This document shows positions 6,826-13,447 of a stretch of 25,041 nucleotides of DNA, one piece after another. Made by a program: the position numbers and the translations under genes. Location: contig JAFGPF010000008.1 in the NCBI GenBank assembly GCA_016926115.1, forward strand, positions 1-25,041, given 5' to 3'. The notes under the pieces were generated by a model. That model saw nothing but the letters and a program-made list of their open reading frames with translations. It was not told where the DNA came from and did not search any database. The DNA comes from Dehalococcoidales bacterium. Lineage in GTDB: Bacteria > Chloroflexota > Dehalococcoidia > Dehalococcoidales > RBG-16-60-22. Position 1 is the stretch's first letter; each line of letters opens with the position of its first letter.

Positions 6826-7443
6826 ATGAAGATCGGCGTGCTCGGCGGGACGTTCGACCCGGTGCAACGGGGGCATATTATGGTGGCGGAATCGGCGAGG
6901 GACAGCCTGTCTCTTGACTGCCTGCTCATGGTACCCGCGGGACAGCCGCCGTTCAAGGGCGGTGAACCCGTGACACCGGCGGAACACCGGCTGGCGATGC
7001 TGCGTCTGGCGGTCGCCGGAATGACAGGCGTCGAGGTGTCAACCGTCGAGATTGAACGACCGGGGCCGTCGTACACGGTCGATACCATCGCCGCCCTGCG
7101 GGAGAGGTACGGCGACCGCGACGAAATTTACTTTATAGTAGGCTGGGACAGCCTGGGACAGTTCCCCGGGTGGCGGGAGCCGGAACGCATCCTGGGCATG
7201 TGCAAGCTGGCGGCGGTACCGCGACCCGGCTGGGAGCGTCCGGACATGCGGAAAGTGGAGAAAAAGCTGCCCGGCATCTCGCAGCGGGTCGTATTACTGG
7301 ATAAACCGCACGTGGATATCAGCGCCTCGGCTGTCAGGGAAATGGTGGCGGATGGTAAATCCATCGGAAGTCTCGTTCCCGGGTCCGTGGCGGAGTACAT
7401 AAAAGAGCACAGTCTATACAAAAAACAGGGAGGTACAAGTTGA
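6826..7443 (+). CDS. nadD: Nicotinate-nucleotide adenylyltransferase
   Basis: NadD joins nicotinate mononucleotide and ATP to deamido-NAD in NAD biosynthesis. The 205-residue length is normal. The protein begins MKIGVLGGTFDPVQRGH. The expected nucleotidyltransferase motif is HxGH; here it reads QRGH (Gln14, His17), so the first His is replaced while the second is kept. The IVGWDSLGQFPGW element and the C-terminal ISASAVRE signature (variant of ISSTxIR) are present. The gene sits 4 bases after obg, a common pairing, and its TGA overlaps the TTG start of the next gene by sharing TTGA, so translation is coupled. Confidence 0.93.
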   Translation: MKIGVLGGTFDPVQRGHIMVAESARDSLSLDCLLMVPAGQPPFKGGEPVTPAEHRLAMLRLAVAGMTGVEVSTVEIERPGPSYTVDTIAALRERYGDRDEIYFIVGWDSLGQFPGWREPERILGMCKLAAVPRPGWERPDMRKVEKKLPGISQRVVLLDKPHVDISASAVREMVADGKSIGSLVPGSVAEYIKEHSLYKKQGGTS

Positions 7444-8003
7444 AAGCAATAGGAATCGTGGGGAGTCCCCGCAAGGGGGGCAATACGGAAATATTGACGG
7501 CGCACTGCCTCAAGGCAATCGCCGGGGAAGGGCTGGACACGGAACTGGTCAGTCTGGCGGGACTCGATATCAGGGGGTGCAACTCCTGCGGTTACTGCAA
7601 CGACCATGAAGGCTGTTCCATAGAGGACGACCTGCAACCCGTCTACGCCAAGATGGTTAAGGCGGATGCCATCATCATCGCTTCCCCCGTGTATTACAGC
7701 TCCGCTACATCCCTGGTGAAGGGGTTCTTGGAGAGGGCCGCGTATATGTCGCGGGGTAAAGGCGTTTTCAAAGGAAAGGTGGGAGGTCCGCTGGTGGTCG
7801 CCCGGCGCGGCGGTCAGAACTTCACCTTTGCTGAATTGCTCTTCTGGTTCCATATCAACCAGATTATCAACCCCGGCTCCACGTACTGGAACATGGCGTT
7901 CGGGCGTGAGAAGGGCGAGGTCAGCCAGGACGAGGAAGGGCTGAATACCGCCTGGAACTTCGGCAAGAACCTGGCAAACCTGGCGAAGAAGCTGAAGGCG
8001 TGA
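7440..8003 (+). CDS. Iron-sulfur flavoprotein / NAD(P)H-dependent FMN reductase family
   Basis: The 187-residue protein has a flavodoxin-like fold. It opens MKAIGIVGSPRKGGNTE, the FMN-phosphate-binding loop. Cys47, Cys50, Cys53 and Cys59 form a compact CX2CX2CX5C motif, like the [4Fe-4S] site of Methanosarcina-type iron-sulfur flavoprotein. DAIIIASPVYYSS and KGFLERA are the second FMN-contact region. It probably transfers electrons between ferredoxin or NADH and small acceptors; the substrate is unknown. Translation starts at TTG 7440, which overlaps the nadD stop and has GGGAGG seven bases upstream. I chose TTG because no later ATG retains the Rossmann strand. Confidence 0.85.
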   Translation: MKAIGIVGSPRKGGNTEILTAHCLKAIAGEGLDTELVSLAGLDIRGCNSCGYCNDHEGCSIEDDLQPVYAKMVKADAIIIASPVYYSSATSLVKGFLERAAYMSRGKGVFKGKVGGPLVVARRGGQNFTFAELLFWFHINQIINPGSTYWNMAFGREKGEVSQDEEGLNTAWNFGKNLANLAKKLKA

Positions 8004-8010
8004 GCGCGGC

Positions 8011-8040
8011 TGGTCATGCCCGCAATTTTTAAGCTATAAT
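8011..8040 (+). promoter_or_regulatory. Predicted promoter of the hydratase pair
   Basis: TGGTCA (8011-8016), 18 bases, then TATAAT (8035-8040). The expected start site is close to the GGAGG ribosome-binding site at 8046-8050, giving a very short leader. Confidence 0.4.
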
Positions 8041-8057
8041 ACGGCGGAGGTATCCCC

Positions 8058-8483
8058 TTGGCTGGCGAATCGGTAATCAGCGAAGAACTGCAAAATATGA
8101 TGAACGTGGACTTCGGCCCCGAGGTCTACGAGATAGAAAAGGGCATGGTGAGGAAGTTCGCCGAGGCTATAGAAGACCCCAATCCCGCCTGGCGTGAGGT
8201 GGCTCCGCCCACCTTTGCCGCCGCCCTCGTGCCCACCGGACTCCTGCATAAACTTTTCAACGCCGATATACCGCTCAAGCGGCTCCTCAACGGCGCCAGC
8301 GAGCTTGAGTATATCAAGCCCATCAAGATAGGTGACGTCATTTCCGTGACCGGCAGGCTTACCCGCCTGCGCCAGGTGGAGGGCAAGGAGGGCGCCACGC
8401 TTTTCATGTTCACGGAGGTCGAGTACACCAACCAGGACGGTGAGGTGGCGGTGAAGGGGAAGAACACGTATATCAAGTACTAG
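8058..8483 (+). CDS. MaoC-like hot-dog protein, N-terminal-type hydratase subunit
   Basis: The 141-residue protein resembles the N-terminal half of MaoC dehydratases (FAS1-like dehydratase domain). It begins MAGESVISEELQNMMNVDFGPE. The DPNPAWREVAPPTFAAALVP segment corresponds to the substrate-binding loop, and GASELEYIKPIKIGDVISV is the hot-dog helix and strand core. The Asp/His catalytic pair of active hydratases is not evident, which suits a structural partner subunit. Translation starts at TTG 8058 with GGAGG 7 bases upstream. The second hot-dog gene follows after 10 bases, so the two probably form a heterodimer acting on an acyl-CoA, like HadAB-type or archaeal two-gene hydratases. Confidence 0.82.
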   Translation: MAGESVISEELQNMMNVDFGPEVYEIEKGMVRKFAEAIEDPNPAWREVAPPTFAAALVPTGLLHKLFNADIPLKRLLNGASELEYIKPIKIGDVISVTGRLTRLRQVEGKEGATLFMFTEVEYTNQDGEVAVKGKNTYIKY

Positions 8484-8493
8484 CGGGAGAATA

Positions 8494-8925
8494 ATGGCGG
8501 AACAGGTATATTACGAAGACATCGAGGCGGGCAGCGAACTGCCGGCATTGGTAAAGTATCCCACTACCATGCAGCTGGTAAAATACGCCGGCGCATCCGG
8601 TGATTATTATCAGATCCACTACGACAAGGACTTCGCCGTTGCTAACGGACTGCCCGGCGTTATCGTCCACGGCTGGCTGGCGCTTTCTTTCCTGGGTCAG
8701 ATGGTGACGGACTGGCTCGGCGAGAAGGGCACGCTGGACAAACTTGCGGGCAGCTACCGGGGCATGAACCCCGTCCACGAGGACATTATCTGCAACGGCA
8801 AGGTGACCAGGAAATACGTCGAGGACGGGAAAAACCTGGCGCGACTTGAAATCTGGGCGGAAAATCCCCGGGGCGAAAAGACTGTCACCGGCTCGGCGGT
8901 GGTTACTCTGCCCTCGCGGGGTTAG
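8494..8925 (+). CDS. MaoC-type (R)-specific enoyl-CoA hydratase, catalytic subunit
   Basis: This 143-residue hot-dog protein carries the hydratase-2 catalytic motif. ASGDYYQIHYD supplies Asp37 and His42, and IVHGWL near residue 60 gives the Gly/His loop. Members add water to trans-2-enoyl-CoA or remove it from (R)-3-hydroxyacyl-CoA. The partner 10 bases upstream has the complementary N-terminal-type domain without the catalytic pair. Together they resemble the two halves of a double-hot-dog eukaryotic hydratase 2. The ATG at 8494 has GGGAG six bases upstream. The true acyl substrate is not visible; degradation or modification of a branched or aromatic acyl-CoA is possible. Confidence 0.87.
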   Translation: MAEQVYYEDIEAGSELPALVKYPTTMQLVKYAGASGDYYQIHYDKDFAVANGLPGVIVHGWLALSFLGQMVTDWLGEKGTLDKLAGSYRGMNPVHEDIICNGKVTRKYVEDGKNLARLEIWAENPRGEKTVTGSAVVTLPSRG

Positions 8926-8968
8926 CTAATCCCACGTACCCCCCTCTTCATATCTATTTGATTAACTC

Positions 8969-8995
8969 TTGACATTAACCCGGTTGAGATATAAT
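8969..8995 (+). promoter_or_regulatory. Predicted archease promoter, very short leader
   Basis: A perfect TTGACA (8969-8974) is followed by 15 bases and TATAAT (8990-8995). An overlapping TAATAT would give a 17-base spacer. The GTG/ATG start codons at 9006 and 9009 are only 10-13 bases past the -10 box, so the mRNA would be leaderless or have a few-base leader. Confidence 0.6.
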
Positions 8996-9005
8996 ATTCT
9001 AGCCT

Positions 9006-9419
9006 GTGATGAAAGACTTTGAGCTTATCGAGCACACCTCGGACATCGGCATAGAGGCGTACGGCGTTACGCTGACGGAGGCATTTGTTAATGCCGCCCG
9101 GGGCATGTTCTCGATAATCGTTGAACTTGATGGCGTGCGGGAGACAGAGTCCCGCCGCGTGGAATTAAGCGCCGACGACGTCGAAGGACTGCTCTTCGAG
9201 TGGCTGAACAGCCTGCTTTATTACTTCGACGTGGAAAACCTGCTCTTCAGCGGGTTCGATGTGCTGGAATTTAAGGATACCCGCCTGGTGGCGGAATGCC
9301 GCGGCGAAAAGTACGATTCCTCCCGCCACCGCCTGAAGACGGGCGTAAAGTCCGCCACCTACCACCTGCTGGAGGTCGACCGGCGGAAGAACCGGGTGCG
9401 CGTTATTTTTGATGTGTAG
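9006..9419 (+). CDS. Archease, RtcB cofactor
   Basis: Archease activates the RNA ligase RtcB by promoting guanylylation and multiple turnover. The 137-residue protein has the signature opening FELIEHTSDIGIEAYG, in which the His and Asp bind metal. LLFEWLNSLLYYFD and the final RVRVIFDV, ending in the conserved Asp, are typical. The start may be GTG at 9006 or ATG at 9009, which differ by one residue. rtcB follows on the same strand after a 350-base repeat-bearing spacer. The gene has its own strong promoter and no ribosome-binding site, consistent with leaderless translation. Confidence 0.93.
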   Translation: MMKDFELIEHTSDIGIEAYGVTLTEAFVNAARGMFSIIVELDGVRETESRRVELSADDVEGLLFEWLNSLLYYFDVENLLFSGFDVLEFKDTRLVAECRGEKYDSSRHRLKTGVKSATYHLLEVDRRKNRVRVIFDV

Positions 9420-9489
9420 CCCGCGACAAAAATTGGTTGTTTTTGGGTTGCTTTTGGTTTAAATTTAGATTGTGGGCTTTACCTTAAGG

Positions 9490-9540
9490 GTCATTCTGAG
9501 GAGTCCCGATTTCATCGGGATGACGTGAGAATCTCGGGGT
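9490..9540 (+). repeat. Interspersed-type hairpin element
   Basis: The segment begins GTCATTCTGAGGAGTCCC and includes a perfect 7-bp stem TCCCGAT/ATCGGGA (9504-9520, loop TTC), then GATGACGTGAGAATCTCGGGG. This wording resembles short dispersed intergenic repeats seen in many bacterial genomes, Chloroflexota included. Only one copy lies in the window, so its repetitive nature is inferred from recall. Confidence 0.45.
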
Positions 9541-9624
9541 CGGGCTGTCTCGGGGTGACGTAAAAGGTACGTTTGGGGCAAAGGTTAAAGTATGGGAAAT
9601 CGGCTCCGGGGACTATATTTTATT

Positions 9625-9747
9625 AAAACGAAAAACGAATACCCGGATTTCACAGCTGACTTACCATAAAACGAAAAACGAATAATCGAAGCTGATTAGC
9701 TACGGAAATAATAAAATATTTCGATAAACGAATAACGAAAAACGAAT
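9625..9747 (+). repeat. Three-copy ACGAAAAACGAAT direct repeat
   Basis: AAAACGAAAAACGAAT occurs exactly at 9625-9640 and 9668-9683. A third copy, TAACGAAAAACGAAT, ends at 9747 and is preceded by a half unit AAACGAAT (9726-9733). Spacers between the copies are unrelated to each other. The cluster ends 22 bases before the rtcB start. Confidence 0.75.
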
Positions 9748-9769
9748 CAGCCTTGACAGAGGTGCGGTC

Positions 9770-11227
9770 ATGCCGGAGTGGGCAGGCAAGCTGGAAAAAG
9801 TAGACGACTACCGCTGGCGCATACCGAAAAACTATAAGCCGGGTATGCGCGTCGACGGTATTATCTACGCCGGCGAGTCCATGCTCCGCCAGATTATCGA
9901 CGACCGGGCGCCGGAGCAGGTCGCCAACGTGGCTTTCCTGCCCGGTATCGTGGGTCATTCCCTTGCCATGCCCGATATCCACTGGGGCTACGGGTTCGCC
10001 ATCGGCGGCGTGGCGGCGATGCGCGTCAGCGACGGCGTGGTCTCGCCGGGAGGTGTGGGGTTCGATATCAACTGCGGCGTCCGCATCATGCGTACCAATC
10101 TCACGCGGGAGCAGGTCGCGCCGAAGATAAAAACTTTAATAGACGCCCTTTTCCACGCCGTGCCTTCCGGGGTGGGCTCTAGGGGCAAGATAAAGCTCGG
10201 CGCGAAGGAAATGGACGAGGTCTTAATACAAGGCTCGCGGTGGGCGGTGGAGAAGGGGTACGGACGACCGGAGGACCTGGAGACCACCGAGGAACAGGGC
10301 GAGATGAAGGACACCGACCCTTCACGCGTCAGTAGTCGCGCCAGGGAGCGCGGTGCCCCCCAGCTGGGGACGCTCGGCTCCGGCAACCATTTTCTGGAAG
10401 TCGCCGTCGTCGACGAAATTTACGAACCGGAGTCGGCTAAAGTGATGGGTATTGATAACGTAGGGCAGGTCATGCTCTATGTCCACTGCGGCTCGCGTGG
10501 ATTGGGCCACCAGGTGGCGGACGACTATATCAAGGAGATGGTCCGGGCGATGCAGAAGTATGGCATTGAAGTCCCCGACCGCCAGCTTGCCTGCGCCCCG
10601 GTGAGTTCGCCGGAAGGGAAGAACTACCTCGCCGCCATGCGCTGCGCCGCCAACTACGCCTGGGCAAATCGACAGTGCATTACCCACTGGGTACGGGAGG
10701 CTTTCTGCCGCGTCACGGGCATGAGCGAGGGTGAGGCGGGACTCCAGCTCATCTACGACGTGACCCATAACATCGCCAAGATTGAAGACCATGAGTTGGA
10801 CGGCAAGAAAGAGAAGCTCTGCGTCCACCGCAAGGGTGCCACGCGCGCCTTCCCCGCGGGCCACCCGGACGTGCCGCAAAAGTACAGCAAAATCGGACAG
10901 CCCATCCTCATCCCCGGCGACATGGGGCGTGCCTCATATGTGCTCGTGGGCACGGAGCGTGCCATGCAGGAGACCTTCGGCTCCACCTGCCACGGCGCCG
11001 GGCGCTTGCAGAGTCGGTCCGCGATGAAGAAGCAGGTACAGGGCAGGGATGTCCTGCACGACCTCGAAGACCGCGGCGTGACCGTGCGGGCGGGCAGCCT
11101 GTCCGGCCTAGCCGAGGAAGCCCCGGAGGCATATAAAGACGTGGCGGACGTGGTGCGGGTGGCGCATGGGGCGGGAATCTCAAAAAAAGTAGCCCGCACA
11201 ATACCGATAGCGGTGGTAAAGGGATAG
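9770..11227 (+). CDS. rtcB: tRNA-splicing / RNA-repair ligase RtcB
   Basis: RtcB joins RNA 2',3'-cyclic phosphate or 3'-phosphate ends to 5'-OH ends using GTP and Mn2+. The 485-residue length matches the long archaeal-like form rather than the ~408-residue E. coli form. Metal and guanylate ligands are all present: GFDINCGVRI with Cys102, GSGNHFLEV, HCGSRGLGH, and STCHGAGRLQSR with the His that becomes guanylylated. No intein interrupts the frame. The ATG at 9770 follows GAGGTG about seven bases upstream. With archease upstream this forms an RNA-repair pair. A strong terminator ends the unit at 11291-11314. Confidence 0.96.
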   Translation: MPEWAGKLEKVDDYRWRIPKNYKPGMRVDGIIYAGESMLRQIIDDRAPEQVANVAFLPGIVGHSLAMPDIHWGYGFAIGGVAAMRVSDGVVSPGGVGFDINCGVRIMRTNLTREQVAPKIKTLIDALFHAVPSGVGSRGKIKLGAKEMDEVLIQGSRWAVEKGYGRPEDLETTEEQGEMKDTDPSRVSSRARERGAPQLGTLGSGNHFLEVAVVDEIYEPESAKVMGIDNVGQVMLYVHCGSRGLGHQVADDYIKEMVRAMQKYGIEVPDRQLACAPVSSPEGKNYLAAMRCAANYAWANRQCITHWVREAFCRVTGMSEGEAGLQLIYDVTHNIAKIEDHELDGKKEKLCVHRKGATRAFPAGHPDVPQKYSKIGQPILIPGDMGRASYVLVGTERAMQETFGSTCHGAGRLQSRSAMKKQVQGRDVLHDLEDRGVTVRAGSLSGLAEEAPEAYKDVADVVRVAHGAGISKKVARTIPIAVVKG

Positions 11228-11290
11228 GGGAGTCCTGGGGTGAGTACGACGTTGGAGGGAGCGCTAGCACGCATATTAGAACGGGGCGTT

Positions 11291-11314
11291 AAAGAGGGGC
11301 GCAGCCCCTCTTTT
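11291..11314 (+). terminator. Rho-independent terminator of rtcB
   Basis: AAAGAGGGGC (11291-11300) and GCCCCTCTTT (11304-11313) form a perfect 10-bp stem with a 3-base GCA loop and a short T run. It lies 63 bases after the rtcB stop codon. The A run on its left could let it work in both directions, but no minus-strand gene ends here. Confidence 0.85.
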
Positions 11315-11324
11315 CAATAACCCT

Positions 11325-11361
11325 CCCCCTCTCCTGCTGAAAGCCTTGTCAGGAGAGGGGG
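11325..11361. repeat. Second long hairpin (12-bp stem)
   Basis: CCCCCTCTCCTG (11325-11336) pairs perfectly with CAGGAGAGGGGG (11350-11361) around a 13-base loop. It lacks a T tract. The flanks CCCT and CAGGGGGTGAGG resemble a common dispersed intergenic repeat type. It sits just before the next ORF, which starts at 11386. Confidence 0.6.
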
Positions 11362-11385
11362 ATACAGGGGGTGAGGTAATAAATA

Positions 11386-11652
11386 ATGAATCCGAAATAT
11401 TCTGAAGGTCAGAAGGTCAAAATAATCCCCCTCATCGATGGCTTCGGGCGGCGTGAACCGCGCGTGAAGGAATGGGTGGGAAAGACGGGGGAAGTAGCCA
11501 AGTCTTATTACGTTTCCGGCGACGAGGTCTGGGAAAAGACGCTGAAGCTGCTGGACACATACTGCTACGACATACGGCTGGACGGGGACGGGGAAACCGT
11601 GCGCGGGATTCCGGAAGTGGCGCTGGAACCGCAGCTGTTTGAGCATGGGTGA
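11386..11652 (+). CDS. Short hypothetical protein, possibly SH3-like barrel
   Basis: I do not recognise this 88-residue protein. It opens MNPKYSEGQKVKIIPLIDGFGRREPRVKEWVGKTG, a pattern of charged turns and short strands (KVKI, GKTGEVA, YDIRLD) like small beta-barrels of the SH3/KOW sort. It contains no Cys pair, signal peptide or membrane segment. The upstream GGGGGTGAGG at the end of the hairpin repeat may supply the ribosome-binding site. It lies six bases before the membrane-protein gene. G+C and codon use match the surrounding core genes, which supports a real gene. Confidence 0.6.
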   Translation: MNPKYSEGQKVKIIPLIDGFGRREPRVKEWVGKTGEVAKSYYVSGDEVWEKTLKLLDTYCYDIRLDGDGETVRGIPEVALEPQLFEHG

Positions 11653-11658
11653 ATAGTC

Positions 11659-12072
11659 ATGAAAAATGAATCTAAGCCAAGAGGCGTTGAAAATTGGTCG
11701 ACGGGGAGATTGATATTAGCTGTATATGGTTCTCTCACCATCATTTGTATATTGCTTTTGTTGACAATGTCATTACGCAACGTCTTCTTGGGGTATTCCG
11801 TTTTTAGTTTGTATATATTACTGGGTTTAGCGATGTTAATAAAAACTGAAAGCATCGGTACTGCGATGTTCGAAGCTGGCATACGGTTGCTTGAGTGGAT
11901 ATGGCGTTGGATACTCATGATGCGCGAAGGGAAAATCCAAGAAAGTCTAAACAAAATTGAATCAGGTTTCTTAGGATTGAATTTTTATATCGGGATAACC
12001 TTTTTCATCGGTTTAGCTTTGATAGCGATGTCAATATTTACTATCGTCATGATAGCCAAAGGTTCTTCTTAA
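11659..12072 (+). CDS. Small AT-rich membrane protein of unknown function
   Basis: The 137-residue protein has three predicted membrane helices, at about 17-38, 41-62 and 106-134. An amphipathic Trp-rich segment (LLEWIWRWILMMREG, about 78-91) lies between the second and third. The N-terminus is polar and basic. No family is recognised. Codon use is visibly richer in A/T than in its neighbours (many TTA, ATA, AAA, TTG), unlike the upstream 88-residue gene. No clear ribosome-binding site precedes the ATG. Recent acquisition or fast evolution is an inference from composition only. It ends 31 bases from the convergent cupin gene. Confidence 0.6.
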   Translation: MKNESKPRGVENWSTGRLILAVYGSLTIICILLLLTMSLRNVFLGYSVFSLYILLGLAMLIKTESIGTAMFEAGIRLLEWIWRWILMMREGKIQESLNKIESGFLGLNFYIGITFFIGLALIAMSIFTIVMIAKGSS

Positions 12073-12084
12073 TACAAATTCACT

Positions 12085-12101
12085 ATTGCGCAAAAACGCA
12101 T
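12085..12101. repeat. 17-base element with TTGCGCAA palindrome, copy 2
   Basis: ATTGCGCAAAAACGCAT lies between the convergent membrane-protein and cupin genes. It matches copy 1 at 433-449 in 15 of 17 bases. Confidence 0.4.
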
Positions 12102-12103
12102 CA

Positions 12104-12523
12104 TTACTCTCTTATTATTCTACTTTCTTCCTTTACGTATTTCGACGCCAGCGTGCAGTGCACCAGCAGTAAGGGCTTGTCCACCCGCTTGAACTCCAGC
12201 GGACAGTGAATCATCCCCGCGGGGATATAGACGCTGGTGGTATGGGTGATTTTGTGTATTTCCCTCTCTTCACCCAGCCCTATCTCGATATCCGCATGCA
12301 GGTCGTCCATGTCTTCCGGGTCGAGCGCCATGAAAACCAGGTACATGTCGAAATCGTGCGAATGGGGGTAGTCCTCCATGAGGGTGGGCTCCGAGACGCG
12401 CAGGAACATAATCGTGAAATTAGAATTATAGTCTTTATCACCCGTGTAGATGAACTCGGGCCCGAATCCCCCGATTTGCACGGGGTGCCTCACCACATAC
12501 TTGCCGTATTTTTTACCTGCCAT
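12104..12523 (-). CDS. Cupin-domain protein
   Basis: The 139-residue protein fits a single-domain cupin. The first cupin motif is seen as YPHSHDFDMYLVFMAL, with two His residues as probable metal ligands. The second is seen as SVYIPAGMIHCPLEFKRV, with the Pro-Ala-Gly-x-x-His core. The substrate is unknown; small cupins act as dioxygenases, isomerases or binding proteins. Its ATG is one base past the stop codon of the ArsA-family gene, so translation is coupled. GGGAGG lies about eight bases upstream of the ATG, inside the ArsA gene end. Confidence 0.75.
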   Translation of the reverse strand: MAGKKYGKYVVRHPVQIGGFGPEFIYTGDKDYNSNFTIMFLRVSEPTLMEDYPHSHDFDMYLVFMALDPEDMDDLHADIEIGLGEEREIHKITHTTSVYIPAGMIHCPLEFKRVDKPLLLVHCTLASKYVKEESRIIRE

Positions 12524-12524
12524 T

Positions 12525-13412
12525 TTAAATACCTCCCTGAAATAGAATTTTTTTCACTTCTTCCAGCCTTTGAAGTCCCCTGACCTCCTGCGGGAACATG
12601 GGGATTTCGGTTATCTCAAGGCCGCTGTATCTACCGTGAATGTGCTCGAGGTACCGCCGCTGCTCCCGGGCTTTCGTGCGTAGGAACGGCGACTCTTCCG
12701 TCTCGACCACATTATTAACGATTATCCGCCCGACGGCAAGTCCGTATTTGCCCAGCTCCCGGAACGTGCCCTCCAGTTGCTCCACGGCTAAAGCCTCCGG
12801 TATGGTGACCATGATGAAATGGACGTCGTCACGCAGGAAGTCCATGTTCGCGGCGGAAAGCTCCTCCCAGCGTTTCAGAATATCCAGCACCGGCTCCCGG
12901 CTTTTCCTCCCGAGTTTCAGCTTCGAATAGATGCGGGGCGCCATCTTGAGGTGGCTGCCCAGCAGGGCGGGCGTTTCCAGCAAGCCGAGGGTCTGTCCCA
13001 GCGGTGCCGTGTCCCAGACGATGTTTTTGTAAATGCCCTGGAGGGACATTTCCCTGATGTAGTCAATCATGAACTCTTCGCCCAGTCCCGGCAGCACCGA
13101 GGTCATGAATTCCACGAAAGATTCGTAGTCAATATCCACGAACGCCGAAAATACTTCATAGACCTCTTTGCCGAATTTCGCGTTCCACATCTCCCGGATT
13201 TCCCGCTCGCCGATTTCCCTGACGGTAAGGTCCGGCGGGAGGGAAGCAGGCTTCTTCGTGCCGGATACCTCGAAGATGTGCGACAGCGAAGGCGTGGCGT
13301 CGGTGGAAATTACAAGGGTATCCCCGGAGGCGGCGTGATGAATCGCCGTGGCGGCGGAGCACGTGGTCTTGCCCACTCCTCCCTTGCCGGTGAACATGGT
13401 AACGCTGGTCAC
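12525..13412 (-). CDS. ArsA/Get3-family ATPase
   Basis: The 295-residue protein is a single-domain P-loop ATPase of the ArsA/GET3 branch. The Walker A is FTGKGGVGKTT near residues 7-17, with the deviant Lys typical of the SIMIBI class. VISTDATPSLSHIF corresponds to switch I, and VWDTAPLGQTLGLLE to the switch II region. In classic ArsA/Get3 this reads DTAPTGHTL, so Thr and His are changed to Leu and Gln. No arsB, arsR or arsC gene is near, so arsenite export is not supported. Translation starts at GTG 13412. It lies in an operon between an FAD oxidoreductase and a cupin. Confidence 0.85.
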   Translation of the reverse strand: MTSVTMFTGKGGVGKTTCSAATAIHHAASGDTLVISTDATPSLSHIFEVSGTKKPASLPPDLTVREIGEREIREMWNAKFGKEVYEVFSAFVDIDYESFVEFMTSVLPGLGEEFMIDYIREMSLQGIYKNIVWDTAPLGQTLGLLETPALLGSHLKMAPRIYSKLKLGRKSREPVLDILKRWEELSAANMDFLRDDVHFIMVTIPEALAVEQLEGTFRELGKYGLAVGRIIVNNVVETEESPFLRTKAREQRRYLEHIHGRYSGLEITEIPMFPQEVRGLQRLEEVKKILFQGGI

Positions 13413-13447
13413 GCCTTATTGAACAATAATCGGGGCATAAACGCAAG

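Larger units (their letters stand above)
9420..9769. other. Repeat-bearing spacer between archease and rtcB
   Basis: These 350 bases contain no coding frame that I can support. The left part is T-rich with a TTGGTT/TTTGGG rhythm. The centre has a hairpin element with a CCCGAT/ATCGGG stem. The right part has three copies of an ACGAAAAACGAAT unit. The last 20 bases hold the rtcB ribosome-binding site (GAGGTG). Confidence 0.6.

Noticed and set aside
9625..9747. CRISPR array
   Set aside because: The units are short (about 16 bases), only three in number, AT-rich, with unequal spacers, and no cas gene is near.
11325..11361. Second rho-independent terminator
   Set aside because: The 12-bp stem is strong but no T tract follows and a 13-base loop is large; a dispersed repeat is more likely.
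12525..13412. Arsenite resistance operon
   Set aside because: The ATPase is ArsA-like, but no arsenite pump, arsenate reductase or ArsR regulator lies near it and the switch II motif is altered.
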